A DNA stretch of 64,000 nt from Trametopsis cervina (GCA_022385755.1 MU278354.1:1132805-1196804), one strand, 5' to 3'; counted from the stretch's first letter, positions 11,210 through 22,783 are shown. Numbers and translations are program-made. Notes: generated by a model not told the origin, from the sequence alone.

Positions 11210-12419
11210 ATGCTCGCCAATAAAAACGTAATGATAACCTCCGAGGACGTCATCCTCGTCCCCTACAGGTCGGTCCTTCCTCCTCCTTTTCCCGCCCGCG
11301 CGCGCGCAAAGCAAAGGCTGACGCACTCGCAGGGAAGAGCACGTCGCAGTAAGACCTTGAGATCTCTCGTCCGTCTGCGATGCACGCCGAGTAACGGCGT
11401 GCGGATAGAAATACCATGAGTGGATGGCGGACCCTGCCCTCCAGACGCTCACCGCGAGCGAGCCGCTCTCGCTCGAGGAGGAGTACGCTATGCAGCGTGC
11501 GTCCCTCCTCTTCGTCTCTCCCTCCCCCATCCGTGCGTGTATGTATGCTCACAGGTTTGCATGCGACGCGATGCAGAGAAGTGGCAGCTCGACGAGGACA
11601 GTACGTCTTTATCCCTTACGCGAATCGTACACCACCGTCGCGGCCGGCTGACCCGCCCCAAGAACTGACATTCATCGTGTGCGCGCCCACCCCAAGCCCG
11701 GACAGCGCGGCACCACAGCTCACGATGATAGGTGACACGAACCTGTTCCTCAAAGGCGAGCCTTCAGACCCCGAGTTCGAGGTCGAGGTCGAGATCATGA
11801 TCGCAGGTGAGAGGCCTCGTCTCGTCGCGCCCCTTCCCGTCCCCCCCAGCCTGGCACGGGACTACACCCTCCCCCGCCAAAAAACCAACCCCACATCTCC
11901 CCCCGCCATCCGTGCCTATCTGTTTCTTATCTCAATGGTCTCTGTTATTGCGTGCTACCGCGATGTCCAGAACCAGCATACAGACGACGCGGGCTCGCGC
12001 TCACCGCCCTGCAACTGCTACTCTCGTACGCCACGTCCCCCATTGCCCCTCCCTTCGTCCCCGCCTCCTCGCACGCGCCGCTCCCCGTCCCGCCCACCGC
12101 GCTCGTCGCGCGCATCGGCGAGACGAACGGCGCGAGCATCGCGTTGTTCGCGAAGCTCGGGTTCGTCGTCACGAAGCGCGTCGCGGTGTTTGGGGAGGTC
12201 GAGATGCGCTATCGGCCGCAGTCAAATTCGGGAGGGGGTGGCACGGCTGAAGACAAATTCGATGTTGGCGTGAATAGGCAGGGAGGTGTTGATGTGGATG
12301 GGAATAGGAATTCAAACGTCGACGGGAATAGAGTTGGGGAGGGAGAGGAGGTGAAGGAGGGGCCCGGTGGGACGGTAGCGCAATGGCAGGTCGGCGATGT
12401 CAGAGAATGCACGATATGA
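11210..12419 (+). CDS. NAT9-like GNAT N-acetyltransferase
   Basis: A 259-aa protein in six exons: 11210-11268, 11333-11348 (a 16-nt micro-exon), 11409-11496, 11577-11600, 11663-11806 and 11971-12419. Phases close exactly. The order of motifs matches animal N-acetyltransferase 9: VILVPYR, HVAKYHEWM, LTASEPLSLEEEYAMQ, a QLDEDKLTFI segment, IGDTNLFL, EVEIMIAEPAYRRRGLA (acetyl-CoA binding) and IGETNGASIALFAKLGF. NAT9 belongs to the GNAT fold; its Drosophila relative acts on tubulin, while the fungal substrate is not known to me. The C-terminal 70 residues after EMRYRP are Gly/Asn/Val-rich and not part of the domain. The start gives the expected MxxNKNVxI N-terminus. Neighbouring frames that are longer are out of phase with these motifs. 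Confidence 0.88.
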
Positions 12420-13654
12420 TAGGCTCCCCGTCCATTCTGATATTCAATTTCGTTTTTAGCCTGATTGTAATTGAGACGACATGTTCTGCTGGTGTAGTGA
12501 GCAGTCGAAGCAGGCAGCTATAGGCTGGATTAATCAGCCACTAGCGGTGTGCTTAGGCAGCAGCTGGATATCTCGTTACTGACGTTGTACATTTCTAGGG
12601 TCGTTTCTGCCTTTCGTACTTCCAGCTAGGTTATCTCCATTCGCCAACATCCGTTGGCACATTCGCCGCCATGTCGCAGTGCATAGACGACCGTGGCACG
12701 ATCGCTGCCACCGCGCTCTACGTACAGAGGAGTGAGTTCGGTCAGAACATATTGGTGCGCCTGGGAAGATCGCTGACTCGGTTGATTACTCATTCATCTA
12801 CGGCATACTTCTCGTTCTGCGAAAGCGGCGGGGGATCAGCCACATACGTGAACCGTGAACACTGCTGCATGCTTCTCTGCAACAAGTGAGCACTCGCGCA
12901 GAGCGAAATGGCAACCGTAGAGCCCCATGACCACGGCTTAGCGTCTTTGCGTGTGATAGAAAGATGGATTCTATGACGGAGGCGGTATGGGTGGTTGTTT
13001 TGCAAAATACGCTACGCAGAGCCGGTCAGATGACCTGGGATCAAGCTGACGCCCCTGATTCTGGGGAATGCGGGGCTCCGCACGCTTAGTCGAGTATTGA
13101 ATAACACAGTACAGCATCGAGTGCGCTTGGCCAAGGCTCGATCTCAGGCTCGGATGGGGATAGCCCGTGGTGGAGGCTTGTGAACGGCAGGGGCCATCAT
13201 GGGAACGTCTGTTTGTATCTACACAAACGCGCGGGAGGGTTGCGCTGTGGTGAGTGCACACTAAGTAGGGGCCTGCGCAGCGTTGGATCTGAGCTATCGG
13301 CGGCGCAGGGGCAGCTGACCGTGTCTGCGTCGTTCTAGGCGCAACCCACGGAATTCAGATGGGGTATGTGCGTACGTATGCGACCGTGACGCAGGACCGC
13401 GCTGAGTGGCTGCTCGAGTGCCCCCACGGGAATCCGGGCTGAGCGATTAGGAGACCGTTTTGCGCAAGTTCCGGGAACAGGTGCGGTTCTCGAGTTCTCA
13501 AGCTTGCCCAATCTTTCATGTCTCCGTCATGGCTTATTATTAATACGCACCGGGCAAAACGTACATATATCTGCTGCCGCACCGCCCCTCCCATCTCTTT
13601 CTCTCATCCGCGACTGCTCCCACAGTCACTCCCAACCCCTCACAAGAACTAGCG
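12420..13654. other. Intergenic region upstream of ALDH copy 1
   Basis: No gene recognised in about 1.2 kb. The last 100 nt before 13655 should be the ALDH promoter and leader: a weak TATA-like ACATATATC lies near 13562, and a C/A-rich leader precedes the ATG. Confidence 0.5.
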
Positions 13655-15712
13655 ATGCCGGAAGTCTTCGATCTCAAGCTCGACACGCCCGCCTACAAGG
13701 GCGAGCTCAAGGTCAACACTGGCCTGTACATCAATGGAAAGTGGGTCGACGGCAGCGAGGGTGGCACCATCGAGTGAGTCCCTGTCTTTTCCCTGCCTAT
13801 CCTGTCAGGGGCCTGCGCTTGGCGGTTGCACCCCATACGTCTTGTCGTCGTCGCCGTCGGTGCCGCGCTCCTCGCTGGAGCATTGGGCTCGAGTTTGTCC
13901 ACCTCTGATCCTCGGCACCGTCGAGGTCATGATCAGCAGGGCGCGATCTGCCTCTATGATGCATGACAATCAGCCGCAATCGCATCTCTAGCCTATCAGC
14001 GTCCTTAGCGCCCGGCCCGCATCTCCCGTCTATGACACTCCTACTGACGATACTCTTTATGCGCGTACCTTCACAGTGTCATCAACCCAACGAACGGCAA
14101 GGTCATCACGCGCGTGTCCGAGGGCACATCCAAGGATGTCGACATCGCCGTCGCCGCCGCACACAAGGCGTTCTCGACCGTCTGGGGTTTGAACACACCC
14201 GGCGCAAAGCGTGGCGTGCTGCTGGGCAAGCTCGCGGACCTGATGGAGAAGCACCGCGACGACCTGTCTGCGCTCGAGGCGCTCGATAACGGGAAGACGT
14301 TCGGCTGGGCGAAGGGCGCGGACCTCGAGCTCGCGATTGGTACTATTCGCTACTTCTCGGGATGGGCGGACAAGATCCAAGGGAAGACGATCGAGACGAG
14401 CAAGGACAAGCTTGCGTACACTGTGCATGAACCGATTGGTGTCGTCGGCCAGATTATCCCATGGAACTTCCCCCGTGCGTAGCGTCCCTACCGTACTCGT
14501 TATATTTGTGTATGCTGACCCGTGCACAGTGATGCTGATGTCGTGGAAGCTCGGGCCCGCGCTGGCAGCAGGCAACTGCGTGGTGCTGAAGCCGTCCGAG
14601 TTCACGCCCCTAACGGCGCTCTTCATGGCGCAGCTCGTGCACGACGTCGGCTTCCCGCCGGGTGTAGTGAACGTTGTAAACGGGTACGGAACGACCGTTG
14701 GCCACGCGATCTCGCACCACATGGAGATCGACAAGGTCGCATTCACCGGCAGCACGCTCGTCGGCCGCAAGGTCCTCGAGGCATCCGCGAAGACGAACTT
14801 GAAGGACACGACGCTTGAGCTTGGCGGCAAGAGCCCGAATATCATCTTTGATGACTGTGATATGGAGCAGGCGATCAGCTGGACTACACACGGTATCTTG
14901 TGCGTCATTTTGTCAATCTATCTGCGCCCTTTCTCTTTGCGCTAATGCGATACCTGCGCCTGGCAGCTGGAACCACGGACAGGCATGCTGCGCCGGTTCG
15001 CGTATCTTTGTGCACGCGAAGATCTACGACGAGTTCCTGGCCAAGTTCACCGAGTTCGCCAAGAAGCTCAAGCTCGGCGACCCGTTCGACACCGAGACGT
15101 ACCAGGGCCCACAGGTGTCCCAGCTGCAATTCGACGTGCGTATCTCTTTCCCTTCACTCGCCGACTCTTGCTAACCTCCGCGTCTGTCGTCGCGTGCAGC
15201 GTATTATGAGCTACATCAACTCCGGAAAGGAAGAAGGCGCGACCGTGCACCTCGGCGGCTCTCGCTGGGGTACGGAAGGCTACTACATCGAGCCGACCAT
15301 CTTCACCGACGTGCACCGGGACATGAAGATCGTGCAAGAAGAGATCTTCGGGCCCGTGGGCGTGCTGATCAAGTTCGACGATGACGACGATGTGATCCGG
15401 CAGGCGAACGACACCGTGTATGGCCTCGCAGCCGCGCTGTTCACGAAGAACATCGACCGTGCGCTCAAGACGTCGCAGCAGCTCAAGGCGGGCACGACGT
15501 GGATCAACTGTGCGAACCAGATCCACCCGCAGATTCCGTTTGGAGGGTACAAGCAGAGTGGGATGGGACGTGACCTGGGCGAGTATGCGATGGAGCAGTG
15601 CGTGTCGAGTTTCTCCTCCTTTGTTTAGCAGGAATGGCGCTAACATATTCTTCCCCTCCGCAGCTACACCTCCGTCAAGGCCGTCCACATCAACCTCGGC
15701 CACACGATCTAG
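13655..15712 (+). CDS. Aldehyde dehydrogenase, NAD(P)-dependent, copy 1
   Basis: A 500-aa class 1/2-type ALDH that oxidises aldehydes (acetaldehyde is the usual fungal substrate) to acids. Six exons: 13655-13773, 14077-14474, 14530-14899, 14967-15135, 15200-15597 and 15664-15712. Motifs in order: [15 protein letters not shown], the Rossmann segment FTGSTLVGR, the general-base motif [12 protein letters not shown], the nucleophile in [19 protein letters not shown] and [17 protein letters not shown]. All catalytic residues are present and length is typical. There is no mitochondrial presequence or PTS1, so it is probably cytosolic. Copy 2 at 25144 has identical exon lengths for exons 1-5, which shows they are duplicates. 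The first intron (303 nt) is much longer than the rest. Confidence 0.96.
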
Positions 15713-16355
15713 GTGCCTCTCTTTTTGCTTCTTCCTTCGTTTATGTAATCGCCAGACCATGCGGACCGTTTCTTGTATTGCTCTCGGAAGGAAAAACAAA
15801 ATGTATCATGTATCATACGCTGTATCTCACTCTCTCCATCTGTCAATCATAGGGATTTACATTCACAGCCATGCTCGGAGGTTGGTGTGCTCGACAATGA
15901 AGGAGAAAATCATTTGGGGGAGTTCCTATCCCGCCTCAGAACACTGACAGGGAAATCCGTAGCTACCTTGTTGGTGCACCATTGATAGAGGCTTTATCGC
16001 CGTGTGGGCGGGTGACCTTATCTGGGCGCTCGGGTTAAGAAAAGATGTTGTCTCTGAAAGATACCTGGCGTGCGGACGAAGGATGCAAGTCTGAAGCTGA
16101 AGTGCCAGAGTGGCATTTGCCTAGTCTCCCCGAGGCAGAGTAGGCGCCTTCAACTTTCCTGCCTCAAGATCATTTGTCTACATTTGCCTCGTGTAGTCAT
16201 TTGCGGCGATGTATACTATAACGATGGCCAGCGGCAGGAGACAAAGACACATGATTACGTGACAGACAACCGCAAATGGCATAGGCCAACAAACTGGATC
16301 CGAAAACACATCCGTCATCGTGTCGTGCAACTTGAACAACACGGTGCCGGATGTG

Positions 16356-16411
16356 TTTCCAACGGAAAGCCAGTGCTTGAACAGTTTAAGCATGTGGTTT
16401 TCCGTTGGAAA
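16356..16411. repeat. 56-bp near-palindrome inside the FunK1 pseudogene
   Basis: TTTCCAACGGAAAGCCA at the left pairs with TGGTTTTCCGTTGGAAA at the right, with one mismatch. The interior GTGCTTGAAC/GTTTAAGCAT is also nearly self-complementary. Aligned with copies 1 and 3, the right arm is native kinase sequence, so the left arm looks like an inverted copy of it. Confidence 0.75.
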
Positions 16412-16845
16412 TGGTGCCAACTTCGAGACAATTGACACAGGCCATGCAGGATACCCTTGACGGTACGCCGCTTGTTTCTGTGAATCTAATGTGGTGCTCA
16501 CGGTATTTTTTCAGTCATTTATAGTGCCTTCCACAAGGCCCATATCTTGCATCGCGATATCAGTGTGGGCAATATCATGCTAGATGCGAACTGTGTGGCC
16601 TTCTTGAATGACTGGGATCATGCCGTAGTGACATCAGAGGAGCACACTAGCCATCCCTATCGCACGGTATGACTCTGTGATCCTTTTATGACTTTTGACT
16701 GATCGCTCTCCGCAGGGGACATGGCACTTCATGTCAGTTGGTCTTCTAACCGACCCAGCAAAGGCTCACACAATCATGGATGACGTCGAGTCGTGCTTCT
16801 GGGTGTTTTACTACACTGCCCTTCACCACTTCAAGATAATCAGCG

Positions 16846-16936
16846 NNNNNNNNNNNNNNNNNNNNNNNNNNNNNNNNNNNNNNNNNNNNNNNNNNNNNNN
16901 NNNNNNNNNNNNNNNNNNNNNNNNNNNNNNNNNNNN
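16846..16936. other. Assembly gap (91 N)
   Basis: A run of N in the last exon of FunK1 copy 2. By comparison with copy 1, the flanks CAGCG and AGCGCGAG should be about 238 nt apart, so 91 is either an estimated gap size or the copy carries a deletion of about 147 nt (in frame). Confidence 0.98.
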
Positions 16937-17489
16937 AGCGCGAGAGGAGCTCAAAACGGTCTCTGAGAAGATCGAAGGCGTCCTTGACATCATCGCCATC
17001 TTCGACGAGTCTCTCGCGAGCACCGAGTGGCCCGAGGGCGACGACGCGATCCCGGATCCCTTCCCCCTGGAAACAGCTATAGAAGACCACAACAAATTTG
17101 ACAAGGTTCACATCAATAGCTTTGCCTCTTTCAATCAGCCCCATCCCGATCCTGCTGTAAACCACGACAAATCGGGAGGCGAGGCAGGACCCAGTAATAT
17201 TGCGACGCAAATTGCATCCGCTAAAGGCGCAATGGGCCCCCCTCCTGTCCCCTCGGGTCGTACGTCTAGACCACAGAACGCCAGGCGCAGCGGTGCACTA
17301 CAGAAGCGAGCTAGTAGTACTGGTGTATTAGGGCGTCGTCGTCGAAATGACTCCGAGGCGAGCTCTCGAAATCTACCGACGAAGAAGGGAAAGAAGGAGA
17401 GGACAGAGTCGGTGTCCGTGGTTGGAGAGTTAGATATGACGAAGGGACCAGTAACGCGCTCGCAAGCTGGTAGACAGCAGCGTGAATAG

Positions 17490-18086
17490 ACACACTGTTC
17501 TATCCGTGATTGGTGCATTCGCGACTCATTTTTCCTTTGCTACGATTAGTGATATCTCTGCTTCGTATAGAACTATGAATTGATTGTGGTATACTATGCT
17601 GCATTGGCCGACGATAAGACTCTTGCGCGGCGACTCTTTTGGTTATGGCGCTGCTGTTGCGATAGCATACCCCGCGCCATAAGCACAGCGGTTTTGGATT
17701 TGGATATTGCAATTGCAACCTCACCTCTTTGTGCACGCATAGTAAGAACTGCTATCTCAAACATGTAGATATGGGCTCGACGATATTTCCTGTCTGTCAA
17801 CTCAGATTGTTTGTACAAAACGGGCAACGGCTGTATGCGCGCGCACCATACCCGGCCAAAGAAACAGACGCCCACTTCGTCTGTAGAACAGCTCCCCGTT
17901 TAGGCGAACGTTCGGTTCGCTCACAACCGCGTACTATTGTGGAGGACGCTTTGGACGAGCACGTCGTGGTTCAAACTTGGCCGCAAGGGTGTGCGTATGT
18001 GAATCTTATGTTGAGTTCTATACCACGCCCACGATCTCGGCCCTTCGCCCTCGCTCAACGATTAGAGCAACTCATAGGCCGCTGCC
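17490..18086. other. Spacer between FunK1 copies 2 and 3
   Basis: No gene. It carries the 5' flank of copy 3, including the block at 17899-17934 shared with copy 1. The ORF spanning this region (17729-18217) runs in a frame different from the kinase start and is not supported. Confidence 0.5.
17899..17934 (+). promoter_or_regulatory. Block upstream of FunK1 copy 3, conserved with copy 1
   Basis: Near-identical to 2571-2610 on the other strand, with a perfect GCGAAC/GTTCGC inverted repeat around GTTCG. It lies about 150 bp before the ATG. It is a shared promoter element or a relic of 5' coding sequence. Confidence 0.35.
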
Positions 18087-20672
18087 ATGGATGTTTCTGG
18101 CCATCTCGTGGGCCCTGTCCCACCGCGAACCTTCCTGGATGCCTTCCTACCAAAAGCGAAGCGAAAGTCTACTCCCAGGCCGAAGTTCAAGAGAGTCTTT
18201 CAACGTCCTGGCAATGAAAGCGGGATGTATGATGCATTTGTGAGTTCTGCTGTTGGTCGCTCTCTGGTAAATGTAAATTCGAAACAACCCTTGCGCACTT
18301 CTAGGTTACTGCGATTACTACTGCCGGGTGCTGCCCATCGTTCGTCGTCGAGGATACGTCACCCGTTGAGGACACCCTCACTGAATCAAAATTGAAACCA
18401 GATTGCTGTGTATTCAGCAATATTTATCGAAATTTACTCGAAGACAGAAGGAACCACGTAGCTCTGGTAGAGATCCCGTTCGGAATCAAGCCCCAGACCA
18501 ACGAGGATGGAACGACAAGCTACCCGAAGAAGGGCAGGAAGCAAGCGAAGGAGAAGGAGGCAAGTCATCTGGACGACGAGGACGCGACGTTGTCTATGAA
18601 GGATGTAACAAACGCGAGTATCGAAGATTGCGCACAGCAAGCCGAGTATGTCACAGACATCATGACGCTGCAGCACCGCGTCCACGTCTTCTCCGTCTTC
18701 ATCGTCGGTCACTCCGCACGCATCATCCGGTGGGACCGCGCCGGCGCAGTCGTTTCTGAGCAATTTGACTATTTGAGCGGGAAAAACAACTGGTTGGGGG
18801 AGTTCCTGTTTCGCTACGAGCATGCCACCCCTCGACTCCGTGGGCACGACACGACTCTCAGGCTCGCCACGTGCGATGAAAGCACGCGGTTTGAGGACGG
18901 AGTCCGGGCGTTTTTGGAGAAATGTCCAGCATGCGTGAAACCGCGGTTAGCTTGCACGCTCGACGGGTCGTACCCTGTATACAGAGTGCGTGTCAACGAC
19001 GATTCGCCTGAAGACCCGCAGACTCGCGAATTCCTCGTTGGTCCGCCATTTACGGGGCCCGTACCGCTCTTCGAGCGGGCGACACGCGGGTTTCTTGCGT
19101 GGGAGGTTGAGGAAGAACGGGTTGTGTTTCTGAAAGACACATGGCGTGCGAAGGATCACGAGTCTGAAGCTCAAATATACCAAAAGCTGCAAAGGGCCGA
19201 AGTGCCAGAGAAGTACTTGCCTCGAGTGTTTATATGTGGTGATGTATGCTTCTCCGACGGCGATCGGCAGGTCACGAAGATGCATGAGTACGCCGGGAGT
19301 GGTTGTGATTGGTATAGGCCGACGAAGTGGATCCGAGAACATGTGCGCCACCGTGTTGTGCAAGAGGTTGCGTTCCCGTTGGATATGGTGCCGAGTTCGA
19401 GAAAGCTGACGCAGGCTATGCGGGACACTCTTGAAGGTGCGCCCCTCGTTGCTGGAACTGTGGTCGAGTGCTCGTGCTCACGCTGCAAATTCCAGCTATT
19501 CTCGCTACCTTCCGAGATGCTCATATGTTGCATGGTGACATCAGCGTTGGGAATATCATGTTGGATGCGAACTCCAACGCCTTCCTGAATGACTGGGACT
19601 ATGCTATATCGTTATCGCCAGAGAACGCGGGCCATGTCTGTCGCACAGTATGCTTTGGTCAAACTTCAGTTCTTCGTCGGCTTATTTGTCTTCGCAGGGG
19701 ACTTGGCAGTTCATGTCGATAGGCATACTAACAGATCCAACAAAGGTTCACACGATCATGGATGACGTCGAATCGTGCTTCTGGGTGTTTTACTACAGTG
19801 CTCTTCACCATTTCAAAATAATCAACGGTTGGCCTCGGGTCGACATCTTCGATGAACAGAAACAACAAGTGAGAGATGGCAGGGTAGTTTTTGTAGGCGG
19901 GACTGGCAAGCGCGCCGCTCTTACATCAGGCGCAATCTTCAAAATCCAATTCGAAAGTCGTCCAATGACTTATGCAATCCGAAAATTTGCCCTGATCCTG
20001 TACAAGTATTACGGAGCTCTCGCTGACCTCGTGTTTGCGGAGTATCACCTTGAGCGTGTACAGGATGGCCACAAGGAAGCGCAGGATGCGCGCAAGGACC
20101 TCACCAAAGCGCAGGAGGAGCTCAAAACGATCTCTGAGAAGATCGAAGGCGTCCTTGACATCATCGCCATCTTTGACGAGTCTCTCAAGAGCACCGAGTG
20201 GCCCGAGGACGACGTCGCGATCCCGGATCCCTTCCCCCGCACGCCAACTGCGACGGAGCGCAACAAGCCTGAGGTGGTCTGCATCAATAGGTATATATCT
20301 GCCGACTATTTCCAACACGACCAGTCCCATCCCGATGCCGCTGTCAACCAAGACGGAGCCAATGGCGAGGCAGGATCCAGTAATATTGCGACGCAAGGTG
20401 CATCCGCCAATGGTGCAATCGGTCTCCCTTCAGATCGTACGCCCAGATCCCAGGATACCAGCGGCAGCAGCATGCGACGGCGCCGAGCTAGAGCTCTAAG
20501 TACCGGTGCATCTGCATCGGCATTAGGCCGGCGCCGTCCAAGTGACATCGACTCTGACTCCGAGGCGAGCTCTCGAAAGCGACCAACGAAGAAGGGAAGG
20601 AAAGAGAGGACGGAGGATGTGAGCAGGGGACCGGTGACGCGCTCGCAAGCTCGCAGGCGGCAGCGTGAATAG
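18087..20672 (+). CDS. FunK1-type fungal protein kinase, copy 3
   Basis: An intact 803-aa kinase. Exons 18087-18239, 18305-19436, 19496-19647 and 19698-20672 total 2412 nt. The start has a strong GCCATGG context. The N-terminal part reads MDVSGHLVGPVPPRTFLDAF. The kinase region has KPDCCVF, FLKDTWRA, a catalytic loop with HGDISVGNIMLDAN (HRD arginine replaced by glycine), NDWDYA, and a downstream GTWQFMSIG segment typical of FunK1. A helical stretch around KEAQDARKDLTKAQEELK is longer than in copy 1. The tail is Ser/Arg-rich and ends GPVTRSQARRRQRE. FunK1 functions are largely unknown; some are linked to fruiting-body stages in mushrooms. Four-exon structure matches copy 1 exactly in exon 1 and exon 3 lengths (153 and 152 nt). 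Confidence 0.88.
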
Positions 20673-21296
20673 ACATAGAAGCGTGGGGACGCCGTTCTCT
20701 CTCCGTGATTTTGGTGCGTGTCCGTTTCGCCTATTAGTGATCTTTCTACGGGTTTCGTACATACAACATACGGCCGGAGGTGGTCGGAAGTATGGGATAA
20801 CAAAATGTTAACTCCGGATGAGTACAATACAATCCTGGTCATTCAAATCTTTGGGCACGACGGCCGCTCAGCAGTGCGAGGTGTGAGGAGTGCAAGCGAA
20901 CTGCCACCTAGCAGCACACGGCGAGCGATGCATGTACGTTATACCAGAATCACACCGAAGCGGCGGTGCGCGCGGGCGCGATGCACCCAAAAGCTTTACT
21001 GTGGCGCGAATGTTTCGTGATTCGTGATACAGTCCGTCATCGTCATCATTATACAACAAGAGTTATGAACATGCAGGGGTACAAAAAGAGGTGAACAGAT
21101 ATAGGCAAGAAGAACAAGTATATGTATCAAGTAGCTTGAAAAGTGGAAGGAAATCGTGGTCCGGTTGCGTGAATAGATGCGAAGTGCGTGAAAAACAAGA
21201 AAAACAAAAAAAAGTGGTCGTAGAGTAAATAACAGTGTTCATGAAAATCAAATCGTCTCGTTCATTTTATGTTCTCTTCCTCATCTGAACACCCAT
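20673..21296. other. Convergent 3' region between FunK1 copy 3 and the fasciclin gene
   Basis: No gene seen. It is AT-richer than neighbouring sequence and should hold the 3' UTRs of both convergent genes. Confidence 0.5.
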
Positions 21297-22684
21297 TCAG
21301 ACCATCGTCATCCACCCGCCAGCAAGCACCCCGCCCACAGCGACCGCGAGCCCCAACAGGCTCTCGCGTCCCAGACTGGCAAGCGACAATGCGCCGCTCG
21401 ACCCCGAGCCCGACGCGCCGTTCGCGCCAGACGTGCCTGAGGGCCCGCCGAGCGATTGGGTCTGCGAGAAGCCGATGGGCGCGGTTTGGGAGGGTTGGGT
21501 TTGGGTGGCTGCTGATGCCGCGGACGATACACTACACAAATTTAAGGTTTGCATTAGTGAGATGAAAAATGTGGGAGAGGGGAAGAGACTTACGCAGAGC
21601 TGGCAGCACTCGAATCCGCATCCGTGTTCGCGAGCACGGTGTCGATGATGTGTACGACGCCGTTCGGGAGGAGGACGTCCGGCTGGAGGATCTTGGCTGT
21701 GAAGTTGCCCGAGGTGACGTATTGACCCGTCGAGTTTATGTGGAAGGAGAGGTCGACGCCGCCGGCGGAGGTGTAGTTCGTTCCGCCGGTGAGGAGGGGG
21801 GAGTAGATCGTTGTTCCGTTTATGATCTGCACAAATGAACATGGGTGTTAGTGGGTTAGGAGGAGGGGGAGAGGAGGCAAACGTACGTGGTTGAAGAGAA
21901 CGGCGTTCGTGGCGGTCCTGTTGCCCGCCAGCGACGCGAGCGTTGAGTTGGCCGCGTCAATGGCGGTGTTGTTAGGCGAAAACAGCGTGAATCCGTGCCA
22001 TCCCTCATTGATCGCCTCAAAGAACGTCACATCGCCCGTCGAGTTCGTTGACGAGTTATAGAAGCTAAGCGTCGCGCTCTTGAGTAATGTCTCGAAGCCA
22101 GTGAGCGAGTTATTGTTCGTGGGGATCGTAGCCTCGAAGCTTTCCGGCGGGTTCAACACATGGTCAACGACGAGGATTGTGATGTTCTCGAACGTCTTGA
22201 CGTCAACGACCGTCGAGTCATTACGCTGGTTCAGCACATGTGTCTTGTTATCGTCCCTCACAGCCCACGCGACGACCTGCGGCTTGTTTCCCTCCAAGAA
22301 CACCTCGCCATCGCCTCTCAGGAGCGTCTGGCCAAGCGTGACATTCGGGTACGTGCTGCTATCTCCACTGAAATTTCCAGGTACGAGGTGGTACGCGAAC
22401 ACGTCCGTGAGCGCCGTCTGGTTTCCCGTGACGTTCTTCGGCGCTTTGGACCACGCGTCGTTGTTGGGCGCGAAGATGAGGTAGGGCCCGGAGGAGAGGT
22501 TGGTGAGGAGCTGTTGGCCGAAGGTGGTGCCGTTCAGCGAGCTTGCGACGCTCACGAGTTGGGTGAGGCCTGCGGAGGCGAGGGTGCCGACGAGCCCTGC
22601 GAGGAATGTGCTGTTTGAGCTGTTGTTCTGGGCCAGAGCGGCGGGGAGGAGCGCGAGGGGGAGGAGCGCGGTGGTGGTCCTCAT
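21297..22684 (-). CDS. Secreted fasciclin (FAS1) domain protein, probable GPI anchor
   Basis: A 421-aa protein in three exons: 22684-21887, 21826-21594 and 21531-21297. It starts with a signal peptide (MRTTTALLPLALLPAALA). Two FAS1 repeats follow, recognisable from PYLIFAPNNDAWSK, ILVVDHVLNPP, FTLFSPNNTAID and VHIIDTVL. The chain is very rich in N-glycosylation sequons (many NST, NGT and NVT sites). The Ser/Ala/Gly-rich C-terminus ends in a hydrophobic tail (LLGLAVAVGGVLAGGW), which fits a GPI attachment signal. FAS1 proteins act in cell-surface adhesion. A TATA-like box lies about 95 bp upstream. No catalytic function is expected. Confidence 0.92.
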
Positions 22685-22776
22685 CGTGGGACGCGTGATG
22701 ATGGTCGTGAAAGGTGGTAGGGGTGGAGGGTGAAGGGGACGCGGTGATCAGGGGACAACGGCGGTGCGACGGGGTG

Positions 22777-22783
22777 TTATATA
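22777..22783 (-). promoter_or_regulatory. TATA-like box of the fasciclin gene
   Basis: TATATAA on the minus strand, about 95 bp upstream of the fasciclin ATG, flanked by GC-rich sequence. Confidence 0.55.

Larger units (their letters stand above)
15895..17489 (+). pseudogene. FunK1 kinase copy 2, decayed and interrupted by an assembly gap
   Basis: The DNA matches FunK1 copies 1 and 3 from the exon 2 segment around LGEFLFRYEH onward. Roughly 500 nt of exon 2 is missing between that segment and the EFLVGPP segment. An in-frame TAA lies at 16036-16038. Frameshifts follow, and a near-palindrome at 16356-16411 breaks the KLTQAM region. The C-lobe is better kept: HILHRDISVGNIMLDAN retains HRD, unlike the intact copies, and GTWHFMSVGLLTDPAKAH plus the basic tail reads open to the stop at 17489. 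Ns at 16846-16936 hide part of the last exon. The relic begins only about 180 bp after the ALDH stop. The 3' part might still be transcribed, but no full kinase can be read. Confidence 0.8.

Noticed and set aside
11416..12273. Plus-strand open frame of 285 codons overlapping the NAT9-like gene
   Set aside because: Out of phase with the NAT9 motifs and made mostly of Arg/Ser/Pro; a shadow frame.
14057..15799. Long minus-strand frames opposite the ALDH
   Set aside because: They are antisense shadows of the ALDH exons and run through its introns.
15895..17489. FunK1 copy 2 as a functional kinase
   Set aside because: In-frame stop at 16036-16038, missing exon 2 sequence, frameshifts and the palindrome make a full kinase impossible.
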